64,000 nt of DNA from PALSA-894 sp963757565 (GTDB lineage: Bacteria > Pseudomonadota > Alphaproteobacteria > Rhizobiales > Xanthobacteraceae), in contig CAVWSB010000011.1 of the NCBI GenBank assembly GCA_963757565.1, forward strand, positions 2,232,001 to 2,296,000, read 5' to 3'. The notes beneath the pieces are model-generated. The model had not been told where the DNA came from, did not search any database, and saw only the letters and a program-made list of their open reading frames with translations. Made by a program: the position numbers and the translations under genes. Positions within the stretch are counted from its first letter, which is position 1, and each line of letters begins with the position of its first letter. This document shows, piece by piece, positions 10,028 through 18,797 of this stretch.

Positions 10028-10493
10028 ATGACACTCCCCGCAGGCATCACCCCGGCCGGAAGCGGCAAGTCGTCGCCGTCGGCCGACGTCACCTGGAATA
10101 TTCTCGGTCACACCTATTGGCCGAAGGCCAGAGTCCACGGACTGTTTCGCATTCGAGACGCTCGATCCGCCCGGCACGTTCGTTCCGCCGCACATTCATC
10201 CGACGCAGGACGAATTCATCTACATGCTGGAGGGTACGTTCGATCTCTATTTGGACGGCGCATGGACAAAGGCCGGCGCAGGCGATCTGGTGCGGATGCC
10301 GCGCGGCATGCCGCATGGCTACTACAACCGCTCCGACAAGCAGGCACGCGCGCTGTTCTGGGTCACGCCCGCGCGCAGGCTGCGCGCCCTGTTCGACCAA
10401 TTGCACAATCTCGGCGATCCGGAGGAAGTGGTGCGACGCTCGGCCGCGCACGAGGTCGATTTCCTGCCGCCGGGCAGCGTGCCGGGCGCCTGA
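10028..10493 (+). CDS. Cupin domain protein (one frameshift)
   Basis: Two overlapping frames make one cupin of about 154 residues. The first runs MTLPAGITPAGSGK to HTYWPKA; from about 10130 the reading continues one base on as ESTDCFAFETLDPPGTFVPPHIHPTQDEF, then EGTFDLYLDG and GAGDLVRMPRGMPHGYYN. PHIHPTQDEF supplies cupin metal ligands (His-x-His...Glu) and GMPHG the last His. A single extra A near 10130 explains the break. Its position right behind the SolA-like oxidase suggests a shared transcript. Confidence 0.8.
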
Positions 10494-10500
10494 AACGATA

Positions 10501-10554
10501 ACGACCACGGACAAGAGGCGCGCGTTCATCCGGCGTCGCCCGTGTCGTGGTCGT
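10501..10554. repeat. Hairpin-ended repeat element, copy 1
   Basis: A 54-bp segment bounded by an 8-bp perfect inverted repeat, ACGACCAC ... GTGGTCGT. It shares its ends and the core CATCCGGCGTC with a second copy 98 bp downstream. The 300-bp gap between the cupin and DUF72 genes otherwise holds no gene that I can support. Confidence 0.65.
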
Positions 10555-10652
10555 CAAAGCCGGCACGTTTCAATGCCGACGGCGCTCTTCTACCCGGGTC
10601 GCATGACAGCGATATGTCGGAAAAAGGCGGGCCGCAGGCCCCGAAAATGCTA

Positions 10653-10712
10653 ACGACCACAACTGAGGCGGTGCGCTTACATCCGGCGTCACCAGTCTCA
10701 AATCGTGGTCGT
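10653..10712. repeat. Hairpin-ended repeat element, copy 2
   Basis: A 60-bp segment with the same perfect 8-bp terminal inverted repeat as copy 1, in the same orientation. TAACGACCAC, GAGGCG, CATCCGGCGTC and TCGTGGTCGTC are shared, with small insertions in between, so this is an imperfect direct duplication rather than chance. Confidence 0.65.
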
Positions 10713-10793
10713 CCAGGCGACGGAGCCTTTCGGCTCGACGCGCCGTCTGAACCTAGATGGTAGGCTCAGCATGGTTACGCAAGAGTTAACGGC

Positions 10794-11597
10794 ATGAAAA
10801 GTTCCGGCAAAATCTATCTCGGCATTGGTGGTTGGAACTTCGAGCCCTGGCGCGGGGTGTTTTATCCGGCCAGGTGGCCCCAGGCGCGGGAGCTCGAATA
10901 CGCGGCCTCGAAGCTGACCGCGATCGAGATCAATTCCACGTATTACGGGTCGCAGAAACCTGAGAGCTTCCGTAAATGGGCTTCAGCGACTCCTGACGGC
11001 TTCAAGTTCTCGGTGAAGGCATCGCGTTTCAGCACAAACCGAAAGGTCCTTGCCGAAGGAGCCGAGTCGGTGAAGCGCTTTCTCAACTCTGGCGTGACTG
11101 AGCTTGGCGACCGTCTGGGCCCCTTGCTCTGGCAGTTCGCCCCGACCAAAAAATTTGACGAGGCGGACTTCCGGTCCTTTCTCGAGCTGCTGCCCGAGAA
11201 GCAGGATGGTATAAAGCTGCGCCACGTCGTCGAGGTGCGGCACGACAGCTTCCGCAATCCGGCCTTCATCGCGCTCATCCGCAAGTTCAATGTTGCCGTC
11301 GTGTGCGCGGAGCATGAAACATACCCGGGTATCGCTGACGTGACGTCCGATTTCGTTTACCTGCGCCTGCAGAAGGGCAAAGACACCATCGCCACCGGCT
11401 ATCCGCCGAAGGAGCTGGATGCCTGGGCCAAGCGCCTGCAGACCTATGCGTCGGGGGACGCGCCGAAGGATCTGCCGCAGGTCGATGCGAAGAGCGCGCC
11501 CAAGCCCAGGGCGCTCGACGTGTTCGCTTACGTGATCCACGAGGGCAAGGTGCGCGCACCCGCCGCTGCGATGGAATTGATCAAGCGGCTCACATGA
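10794..11597 (+). CDS. DUF72 family protein (TIM-barrel fold)
   Basis: A 267-residue DUF72 protein, recognised by IYLGIGGWNFEPWRGVFYP, AIEINSTYYGSQKPESFRKW, FKFSVKASRFSTN, LGPLLWQF and VEVRHDSF. The conserved Glu, Asn, Lys and Arg/His of these blocks line the barrel mouth in known structures, but no reaction has been proven for the family. Its stop codon overlaps the start of the DUF488 gene by four bases (ATGA at 11594-11597), so the two are translationally coupled, pointing to a shared job. Confidence 0.93.
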   Translation: MKSSGKIYLGIGGWNFEPWRGVFYPARWPQARELEYAASKLTAIEINSTYYGSQKPESFRKWASATPDGFKFSVKASRFSTNRKVLAEGAESVKRFLNSGVTELGDRLGPLLWQFAPTKKFDEADFRSFLELLPEKQDGIKLRHVVEVRHDSFRNPAFIALIRKFNVAVVCAEHETYPGIADVTSDFVYLRLQKGKDTIATGYPPKELDAWAKRLQTYASGDAPKDLPQVDAKSAPKPRALDVFAYVIHEGKVRAPAAAMELIKRLT

Positions 11598-12046
11598 AAT
11601 CTCTCTTCACTATCGGCTACGAGCAGGCGAAGGCAGACGCCGTCATCGGCGAACTGCGGCAGGCGGGCGTGGGACTGATCGTCGACACGCGCGCGGTCGC
11701 GGCGTCGCGGCGGCCCGGTTTCTCCAAGCGCCAGCTCGCCGCCGGTCTCGACGAGGCCGGCATCGGTTACGTCCATCTGCAAAAGCTCGGCACGCCAAAG
11801 GAGGGGCGCGATGCCGCGCGCTCCGGCAATCTCAAGAAGTTATTCGATGTCTACGAGCGGCATCTCGCAACGCCGCAGGCGCGCGAGCAGCTCGACGAGT
11901 TGACCGCGATCGTGAAATCAGGCCGCCCGGTGTGCCTGCTGTGCTACGAACGCGATGTTGCGCATTGCCACCGCAAACGCATTGCCGAGCTGATCTGCGA
12001 GCGAACCGGCGTCAGGGTTGAGCATCTGGCGGCGCCGCTGTTTTAG
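11594..12046 (+). CDS. DUF488 family protein
   Basis: A 150-residue DUF488 protein. It starts MKSLFTIGYEQ and has IVDTRAVAASRRPGFSK, the conserved HLQKLGTPKEGRD block (61-73), and the C-terminal CLLCYERDVAHCHR with Cys114, Cys117, Cys125 and His126. That last motif could bind metal or act as a nucleophile site; this is inference. Coupled to the DUF72 gene by an ATGA overlap. Function unknown. Confidence 0.92.
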   Translation: MKSLFTIGYEQAKADAVIGELRQAGVGLIVDTRAVAASRRPGFSKRQLAAGLDEAGIGYVHLQKLGTPKEGRDAARSGNLKKLFDVYERHLATPQAREQLDELTAIVKSGRPVCLLCYERDVAHCHRKRIAELICERTGVRVEHLAAPLF

Positions 12047-12069
12047 CAGCGCCGAGCGGTCCAGACGCT

Positions 12070-13411
12070 CTAGTTCGCCCCGACCTTCTGCCCCATGCCC
12101 TTGAGCTCGGCGCTCGCCGCGATGCCTTCGAGGAAGCCGTGTGGGCATTCCTTCGCGGCAGCCTCGAACAGTTTCACGGCGTCGTCGCGCTGGTCTTCGA
12201 TCAGCGCATACTGCGCACCATAGAAGTTCGCCTCGCATGCCTGCGCCTTCTTCACGGTCGGATTGGGATTGTCGGCCGCCGACAGGACATCGTCCTGCTT
12301 GATCTCGCCCGTGAACAGGCGGATCACCGGGGCCGGCCACGTCTTCATGTCCAGCCCTTTCGTGCCCCTGGCGAGAACGCCCTTCTGTTTGGCGCGCCTC
12401 TCCACGATATCCTCCCAGAGGACCGCATAGGCATTGCGGCGCTCCATCCGGGCCGCGTGGGTCACGTCGGCATGCGCGTTCGCGACCGAGCTGGTCGCGA
12501 GATAGAGCGCGCCGCGCGCGATATAGGCATTGATGTTGCGCCGGTTGTACTTGATCGCCGCCGTGTAATCCGCAATGGCCTTGTCGGCTTCGCCCTGCGC
12601 CGCGTAAGCATTGGCGCGGTTGAAATACGCAGAGGCGAAAGCCTTGTTCAGCTTGATCGCTTCGCCGAAGTCCGCGATTGCGCCGTCAGAAGTCTCCGCT
12701 CTCGTTTTTCGCCGTACCGCGATTGTTAAGCGCGGGCGCCCCTTTTGGGTCGAGCTTGATCGCCTCGTCGTAGTCCGCGATGGCCGGCAACTGCTCACCC
12801 TTGGCGGTGTAGGCATTGCCGCGATTGTAATATGCGGCGGCGCGGCTCTTCGGCTTCTGTTTCAGGTCGCCGATCACACTGCTGCATCCCGCGATGGCGG
12901 CATCGTGGTCCTTCACCTGCGCGCACGCAGCGATATCGCGGGCGCTCGCACGCGCGGACGATGCAGCAGCAGCAGTCGGTGATGTCCCGTCGGCCGGCTT
13001 GTGCCGCACATGACGCTTCTGCGCCACATTGGCAGGCTGCTGCGGGGCGGCGACGACCGGCGCGGGCACATCGTCGCGCTTGTAGCGCGGCCGTGTATCG
13101 ACCGGCGGCGCAGCCGCTTGAGCGGGCGCGGCCGCAGCGGGTCGCACGGGACGAGCGGCCGCGCGCTTTGGAGCGCGTACGGAAGGCGCAGCATTCGCCG
13201 TTGGCGCAGCCGGGGTGGGCGCGGCAACGGGTGTCGGCACGTCGTCGCGCTTGTAGCGTGGCCGCGTGTCGGGCGGCGGAGTTACAGGCTTGGCCTCGGT
13301 CCTCTTCGCGGCAGCGGATCGTTTCGCCGGCGCCACGGTCGGCTGAGCCTCGGCCGTAACGGAAGCAAGCGCCACGGCAACGGCCGAACACAACAAGACA
13401 AAGCGGCGCAT
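12070..13411 (-). CDS. Secreted TPR-repeat protein with Pro/Ala-rich linker (one frameshift)
   Basis: A signal peptide (MRRFVLLCSAVAVALASVTAEA), then a Pro/Ala-rich linker with a duplicated DTRPRYKRDDVP sequence, then several tetratricopeptide repeats (YYNRGNAYTAKGEQLPAIAD, YFNRANAYAAQGEADKAIAD). It probably acts in the periplasm as a protein-interaction scaffold. The frame breaks near 12690: one side ends NNRGTAKNESGDF, the other resumes DGAIADFGEAIKLNK in the middle of a TPR, so one extra base explains it. ATG 13411 has GGGAG a few bases before it and beats 13423. Confidence 0.8.
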
Positions 13412-13482
13412 GTTGGCTCCCATGCGATTATCGGTATCAGGGAAATGGGGTATTGCGCCGCTGAGGCAAACGCAAGCGCCCC

Positions 13483-14739
13483 TCACTCCGCCGGTTGCGC
13501 GATGGCCCGCCTCTGTTCGCTCTCCTGCGCCCGGCGGTTCTCCACGCCGGTCACCAGTGCGCTGATGGCAAACGTGTTCACAGCACCGATCACCGCAATG
13601 ATCGCGCCGACGCCCAGCACGGCATCGAACCCGCCCTGCTCATAGAGCCGGCCGATGCCCCATGCGGCCGGCCCCGCCATGGTGAAGATCAGGAAAAACC
13701 GGAACGCATAGACGCGCCCGCGCCAGGCCGACGGTGTGTAACGCGCGAGCACGATGTCGTTCACCGTCACCTGCCCGTAGATCGCCGCAACCGCGAGCGC
13801 CAAGCTCGGCAGAAGCCACCAGCCGCTGGTATAGAGCGCCAACAAAATGCCGATCACCTGGATACCGGCGATAAGCGACATGATCAGATGCGGCACCACG
13901 CGCTCCACGGCGCGGCCCATCGCGAACTGTGCCATGCCGCCACACAGGAACACCGCCGTGGCGAGCACGCCGACCTTGGCTAGCGAGATATCGCCCGCAA
14001 CGCGCTGCTCGACCAGCTTCGGCAGCATGATGGTAAGCGCGTTGAACACCAGTCCGACCCAGAACGCGAGTAGCAGGAACATGATGACGACCGCGATCGT
14101 CAGCGGCTTGCTCAGCGCCACATCCTGGTCGGGCGCCTGCACGACGCGCTTGCCGCCATCGTCCGGAACGAATGTCAGATAGGCGACGCCCGCCAGCACG
14201 AAGAACACCGCGGGAATGAAGAACGCATAGCGCCAGCCGAGCGTGGCCGCGATCACCGCCGTGCAGCCGCTCGCGATCGAGACGCCGATGTTGCCGCAGA
14301 TTCCGTTGAACGCCATCGTGCGCCCGCGCACCTTTGCGGCGTCGACGATCATCGGCGTGCCGACCGGATGATAAATCGCGGCGAACAGGCCGACGCCGAA
14401 CAGCGCGATCGCCAACGTCTCGAAACTGTCGGACACGCCGACCAGCGCGCAGCACACGCCGGTGCCGAAGAAAAAGAGCGCGATCATGTTGCGCCGGCTC
14501 CACTTGTCGGCAAGCCAGCCGGACGGGAGCGCGAAGAGGCCAAACGCCGTGAACGCCGCCGTCGACAGCACCAGCAGTTCGCCATAGGAGCGGCCGTAAA
14601 CCGCTTCGAGCCCGATCACGACGGTTGGGAAGATCAGGATCACGTAGTGATCGAGAAAGTGCGCCAGGTTGAGAAAGGCGATCGAACGCCGCCGGGCGGT
14701 TTCGCTCAGGATCGGCGATTGAACGGCTTGCATGGTCAT
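13483..14739 (-). CDS. MFS transporter, fosmidomycin-resistance-like
   Basis: A 418-residue inner-membrane transporter with about twelve hydrophobic segments. The N-terminus SIAFLNLAHFLDHYVILIFPT resembles the Fsr-type MFS group, and the loop PSGWLADKWSRRN matches motif A. The start ATG at 14739 could equally be 14733. It has its own transcription unit, with 165 bp to the divergent BcsS gene. Drug efflux is the closest known role in the subfamily, but the substrate here is unknown. Confidence 0.88.
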   Translation of the reverse strand: MTMQAVQSPILSETARRRSIAFLNLAHFLDHYVILIFPTVVIGLEAVYGRSYGELLVLSTAAFTAFGLFALPSGWLADKWSRRNMIALFFFGTGVCCALVGVSDSFETLAIALFGVGLFAAIYHPVGTPMIVDAAKVRGRTMAFNGICGNIGVSIASGCTAVIAATLGWRYAFFIPAVFFVLAGVAYLTFVPDDGGKRVVQAPDQDVALSKPLTIAVVIMFLLLAFWVGLVFNALTIMLPKLVEQRVAGDISLAKVGVLATAVFLCGGMAQFAMGRAVERVVPHLIMSLIAGIQVIGILLALYTSGWWLLPSLALAVAAIYGQVTVNDIVLARYTPSAWRGRVYAFRFFLIFTMAGPAAWGIGRLYEQGGFDAVLGVGAIIAVIGAVNTFAISALVTGVENRRAQESEQRRAIAQPAE

Positions 14740-14904
14740 CTGGCACTTCCCGCGCCCGGCACGGGCGCCCGCCAGCTATACCGCGGCCGGCCGCGTCGAC
14801 CCATTCGCATTTTGCAAATCAGGGTGGACAGCGATACCACTCGTACCTTACCGTAGGTTGCAATTACGTCGTGGAAATCCATAACGTGGCGCGGGGGGCG
14901 CTGC

Positions 14905-15624
14905 ATGCGTCGGTTGGTTGCGTGGATCGCGGCTCTTGCCGCCGCCTGTTGCGGCGCTGGCGATGCACTCGCCCAGACCGCTGCCGCGGCCGAGCCTGTG
15001 GCGCACTACCTGTTCTTTGGCGGGAGCGACGTCTGGCGCAATGGAGCATTCTCGCACGGCGGAGTTCTCTGGTCCTATCAGGGGCTTAACGAGGATGGGT
15101 GGGTCGTCAAGCTGCTCCTGAATGGCGGATACTACCGCTACAGTTCGATGGGAACCGAGGTCACCGGCCGCCAGCTGATGGCCAGCGCAATGCCCGGCTG
15201 GCGCTGGCATCGTGGGACTTTCGACGTCACGGTCTTCGCCGGGCTCGACATCCAGGACCATCGCTTCAGTCCTGACGATTTCGATAATCGCCTGCGCGGA
15301 ACGCACGGCGGCGTGCGGGGCGGTTTCGACGCCTGGTACGAGCCGATCCACAATGGGATGGTGACCGCCTCGGCTTCCTTATCCTCAATTGGCACGAGCT
15401 ATTGGACGCGTGCCGCGGCGGGCTGGCGGTTTCTCGATGCGGTATGGCTTGGCCCCGAATTGCTCGCCTGCGGCGACGATACTTATCGCCAGCTGCGCTT
15501 CGGGGCTCACGTGACGAGTTTGCGCTTCTGGGGCCGCGAATGGTCCGCCGGGTTCGGCTGGGTCAGCGACACCGACCGCCGAGACGGCGTCTATGCCCGC
15601 ATCGGAATGCTGGTGCGGCACTAG
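14905..15624 (+). CDS. bcsS: Cellulose biosynthesis protein BcsS family
   Basis: A 239-residue exported protein. A signal peptide (about 1-23, ending DALA) is followed by YLFFGGSDVWRNGAFSHGGVLWS, VFAGLDIQDHRFSPDDFDNRLRGTHGG, a middle SASLSSIGTSYWTRAAAGWR, and EWSAGFGWVSDTD near the end. This set matches the BcsS family of alphaproteobacteria, probably an outer-membrane beta-barrel-like protein. No bcs genes lie nearby, so a role in cellulose export is by family name only. Confidence 0.85.
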   Translation: MRRLVAWIAALAAACCGAGDALAQTAAAAEPVAHYLFFGGSDVWRNGAFSHGGVLWSYQGLNEDGWVVKLLLNGGYYRYSSMGTEVTGRQLMASAMPGWRWHRGTFDVTVFAGLDIQDHRFSPDDFDNRLRGTHGGVRGGFDAWYEPIHNGMVTASASLSSIGTSYWTRAAAGWRFLDAVWLGPELLACGDDTYRQLRFGAHVTSLRFWGREWSAGFGWVSDTDRRDGVYARIGMLVRH

Positions 15625-15631
15625 TGCGGCT

Positions 15632-16663
15632 TCAGTTCCCCTTCCGCGCATGCGCCTCGGGGAAGAACAGATCCTCCCATGTCGAGGGCAGGTTCTTCAG
15701 CGCGCCAACCTTGTGCATGAAGCGATAGATCTTCATCACATTCTCCGGCTCCGGCGCGTAGGAAAACTCCGGATCGCTGATCATCTTCTCGATGAATTCG
15801 ACCGGCAGCTTGGTGTTTTCGATCCGCACGAAGATCTCGGCAGCCTCGCGCGGATTCTTCGCGATGAAATCGTTCGCCTCTATCACCGCGGCGTATACCG
15901 CGCGATAAACCTTCGGGTTGCCCTCGCGCCAGCGCGCGAGCGTCGCGATCGCGCTGAACGTGTTCGGCCCGTCGGTGGCGTCGTAGGACGACAGCAGTTT
16001 GCGGATCGCAGGATTTTCCAGCTGCTGATACTGAAACGGTGCTGAGGTGAAGTGCGACGTGATCTCCAGCTTGCCGGACAGCATCGCGGCGGTGCCGTCG
16101 GGATGGCTCATGCCGACGGTGAGCTTGTCGAGCGCATCGAATTTACCGAGGGTTTTCTCGGCAATCATCTCCAGCATGATCGCCTGCACCGAGACCTTCG
16201 GCGCGGGCAACGCGATGCGGTCATTGTCGGTGAAATCGCGGATCGACTTGATGTTGGGATTGCGCGTCGTCAGGAACGCGGGCTGGCGGTTCATCGCCAT
16301 CATGCCGCGCACGTTCATGCCCCCGCGCGTCTTGTCCCACATCGTCAGGAAGCTCGGCAGTCCGATCCCGACGACATCGACGTTGCCGGATAACAGCGCA
16401 TCAGTGATCGCCGTCGGCGTCCCCATGCCGGCATACGTCGCTGTGACCGAACCAAGACCGGCGCGCTCGGCCTGGCGCTCCAGCATCTGCTTGTCCTGCA
16501 TGACATAGAATTGCAGGTAGCCAAGCCCGAGCTGCCGCGCGAAGCGCACCTGATTGACCTCGGCGGATGAGACCTCACATGCGGCGAGCAGCATCGCGCC
16601 GCCAATGACAACGCGCAGACCATGAACTTCATCGTGGTTGACCCCGCTTCGGCACGAGAGCAA
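15632..16663 (-). CDS. ABC transporter substrate-binding protein, NMT1/TauA-like
   Basis: A periplasmic receptor of about 330 residues resembling nitrate/sulfonate/taurine-type binding proteins: NQVRFARQLGLGYLQFYVMQDKQ, GNVDVVGIGLPSFLTMWD, FTDNDRIALPAPKVSVQAIMLEM and SHPDGTAAMLSGKLEITSHF. MLLAAC looks like a lipobox. The start is uncertain. In this frame only a TTG at 16663 is available, while ATG 16632 in another frame gives MKFMVCALSLAA, a better signal-peptide start that would need one indel near 16600. No permease or ATPase partner is adjacent; a TauD-like gene starts divergently. Confidence 0.8.
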   Translation of the reverse strand: MLSCRSGVNHDEVHGLRVVIGGAMLLAACEVSSAEVNQVRFARQLGLGYLQFYVMQDKQMLERQAERAGLGSVTATYAGMGTPTAITDALLSGNVDVVGIGLPSFLTMWDKTRGGMNVRGMMAMNRQPAFLTTRNPNIKSIRDFTDNDRIALPAPKVSVQAIMLEMIAEKTLGKFDALDKLTVGMSHPDGTAAMLSGKLEITSHFTSAPFQYQQLENPAIRKLLSSYDATDGPNTFSAIATLARWREGNPKVYRAVYAAVIEANDFIAKNPREAAEIFVRIENTKLPVEFIEKMISDPEFSYAPEPENVMKIYRFMHKVGALKNLPSTWEDLFFPEAHARKGN

Positions 16664-16785
16664 CTTAATGATCGCGCGCGAGCGAGACGAGAGCGGTGTA
16701 TTGCTTTCTCGAACGCAAGCCGAGCAAGAACGGGTTGCCGCGCGCCTCGTTCTTGGAAAATTTCAACTGGCCGGGACATCGTATC

Positions 16786-17658
16786 ATGGCTGTGACGATC
16801 AGACCTCTCAATGCCGCGGTCGGCGCGGAGATATCCGGCGTCGATCTGGCGCGGCTCAATGACGCGGCGTTCCCCCAGATCGAGCAGGCGTGGAATCGCT
16901 ATTCCGCGCTGCTGTTCCGCGGGCAGTCGCTGACCGATGACGATCTGCTGGCGTTTTCACGCCGCTTCGGCGAGCTCGATCCGCCGCCGGTGCAGGAGCA
17001 CGGCCGTCAATCGCCCGACGGCTATCCGGACGTCTACGTCGTCTCGAATGTGCTCGACGACAAAGGGGCGCCGATCGGCGCGCTCGGCGCGGGCGAAGCC
17101 GTCTGGCACACCGACATGAGCTACCTGGCGACGCCGCCGGACGCCTCGATGCTCTATTCGCTCGAAGTGCCGCCGAGCGGCGGCGATACCTGGGTGCTCG
17201 GCATGCAGGCCGCGTGGGCGACACTGCCCGACGCCTTGAAGGCGAAGGTGCGCGGCCGGCGCATCAAGCATGACGGCACCTACAACAGCGGCGGATACCT
17301 GCGCAAAGGCGTGACGCCGAGCGATGACCCGCATCAGGCGCCCGGCGCATGGCATCCGGCCGTCATCAGCCATCCGGCGACCGGCGCGCCCTCGCTCTAT
17401 CTCGGGCGGCGGCGCAACTCCTACGTGGAGGGCCTCGCGCCCGCGGAATCCGACGCCCTGCTCGACGCGCTGTGGGCGCATATCGAGCGGGAGGACCTGC
17501 GCTACCAGCACCGCTGGCGCGTCGGCGATCTCCTGCTGTGGGACAACCGCTCCACCATGCACCGGCGCGATCCGTTCGATAACGCCACGCGCCGCGTGAT
17601 GCACCGCACCCAGATCAAGGGCAGCGGCGCGCCAAGCGCGTGGGTCGAGGCGGCCTAG
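16786..17658 (+). CDS. TauD/TfdA family Fe(II)/2-oxoglutarate dioxygenase
   Basis: A 290-residue non-haem iron dioxygenase. WHTD gives the His-x-Asp iron ligands, WDNRSTMHRRD supplies the distal His, and RRVMHRTQI the Arg that holds 2-oxoglutarate. The N-terminus MAVTIRPLNAAVGAEISGVDLA is typical, so ATG 16786 is chosen over 16696. Family members hydroxylate taurine, 2,4-D and related acids. It is divergent from a TauA-like receptor, so sulfonate or related uptake and cleavage is plausible but unproven. Its end overlaps the convergent permease gene. Confidence 0.92.
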   Translation: MAVTIRPLNAAVGAEISGVDLARLNDAAFPQIEQAWNRYSALLFRGQSLTDDDLLAFSRRFGELDPPPVQEHGRQSPDGYPDVYVVSNVLDDKGAPIGALGAGEAVWHTDMSYLATPPDASMLYSLEVPPSGGDTWVLGMQAAWATLPDALKAKVRGRRIKHDGTYNSGGYLRKGVTPSDDPHQAPGAWHPAVISHPATGAPSLYLGRRRNSYVEGLAPAESDALLDALWAHIEREDLRYQHRWRVGDLLLWDNRSTMHRRDPFDNATRRVMHRTQIKGSGAPSAWVEAA

Positions 17659-18797
17659 TCCAGCGTTCTTCTGAACCGCGTGACCGCGATCGTCATCGCG
17701 ATCAGCATCAGCCCGGCGAGCGCGAGCGCATCGGTGCGCAGGTCGCCGAGCGTCGATCCTTTCAGCATGATCGCGCGCACGATGCGCATGAAGTGGGTGA
17801 GCGGCAGCGCCTCGCCGACCCATTGCGCCCAGGTCGGCATCCCGGCGAACGGAAACATGAAACCGGAGAGCAGGATGTTCGGCAAAAAGAACATCATCGA
17901 CATCTGCATCGCCTGCAACTGGTTCTGCGCGATGGTCGAAAAGGTGTAGCCAACCGACAGATTCGTGGCGATGAACAGCGTGCTGAGCAGCGCCAGCAGC
18001 GCGAGGCTGCCGACGATCGGCACGCCGAACAGCAGAACGCCGATGCCGATGATCAGTCCCGCCTGGATGAAACCGACCATCACATAGGGCACGATCTTGC
18101 CGAGCATGATCTCGACCGGGGTGATCGGCATGGACAGCAGACTTTCCATCGTGCCGCGCTCGATCTCGCGCGTGACCGAGAGCGCCGTGAAGATCAGCAT
18201 GGTCATCGTCAGGATGGTGCCGACGAGACCCGGCACGATGTTGAGCGCGGTGGATCCGGCCGGATTATAGCGTGCGTGCGCGCGGACCTCGAACGGCGGT
18301 GCCGTGACATCGGGAATGGCGTGATCGTTGCGCAGCGCCGTAGTGACGATCTGGGAGAGTGCGCCAAGCGCGGAGCCAGCCGCGACCGGGTCGGTCGCAT
18401 CGGCCGCGATCAGTAGCGCGGGGCGGTCTCCGCGGCGCAGCGCACGCTCGAAATTGGCCGGGATCTCGATCCCGAACAACACCGTGCCCGATGCCAGCAG
18501 GTGATCGAACTCGGCAGTATCGCGCGCGCGCCGCGTGATCGCGAAATATTTCGTATTCTCCAGCGCCGCCAGGATCGAGCGGCCGACATCGCTGTTCTCC
18601 TGCAGCAGTACCGCAGTCGGAAGGTTGCGCGGCGTCGTGTTGATCGCATAGCCGAACAGCACGAGCTGCATCAGCGGGATCATGATGATCATGCCGAACG
18701 ACATGCGGTCGCGCTTGAGCTGAATGAACTCCTTGATCAGCATCGCGCGGGTGCGCAGCCAGAACCCGCGCCCGGCGATGTTCCCGACGGTGCTCAT
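17655..18797 (-). CDS. ABC-2 type transporter permease (YhhJ/YbhS-like)
   Basis: A 380-residue permease with one N-terminal membrane helix (MIIMIPLMQLVLFGYAI), a large periplasmic domain and a C-terminal membrane block with five to six helices including SVTREIERGTMESLLSMPITP, the usual cytoplasmic loop of this family. It overlaps the ATPase gene by four bases and is the last gene of TetR-HlyD-ATPase-permease. It probably forms the membrane channel of a drug or small-molecule exporter. Confidence 0.93.
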   Translation of the reverse strand: MSTVGNIAGRGFWLRTRAMLIKEFIQLKRDRMSFGMIIMIPLMQLVLFGYAINTTPRNLPTAVLLQENSDVGRSILAALENTKYFAITRRARDTAEFDHLLASGTVLFGIEIPANFERALRRGDRPALLIAADATDPVAAGSALGALSQIVTTALRNDHAIPDVTAPPFEVRAHARYNPAGSTALNIVPGLVGTILTMTMLIFTALSVTREIERGTMESLLSMPITPVEIMLGKIVPYVMVGFIQAGLIIGIGVLLFGVPIVGSLALLALLSTLFIATNLSVGYTFSTIAQNQLQAMQMSMMFFLPNILLSGFMFPFAGMPTWAQWVGEALPLTHFMRIVRAIMLKGSTLGDLRTDALALAGLMLIAMTIAVTRFRRTLD

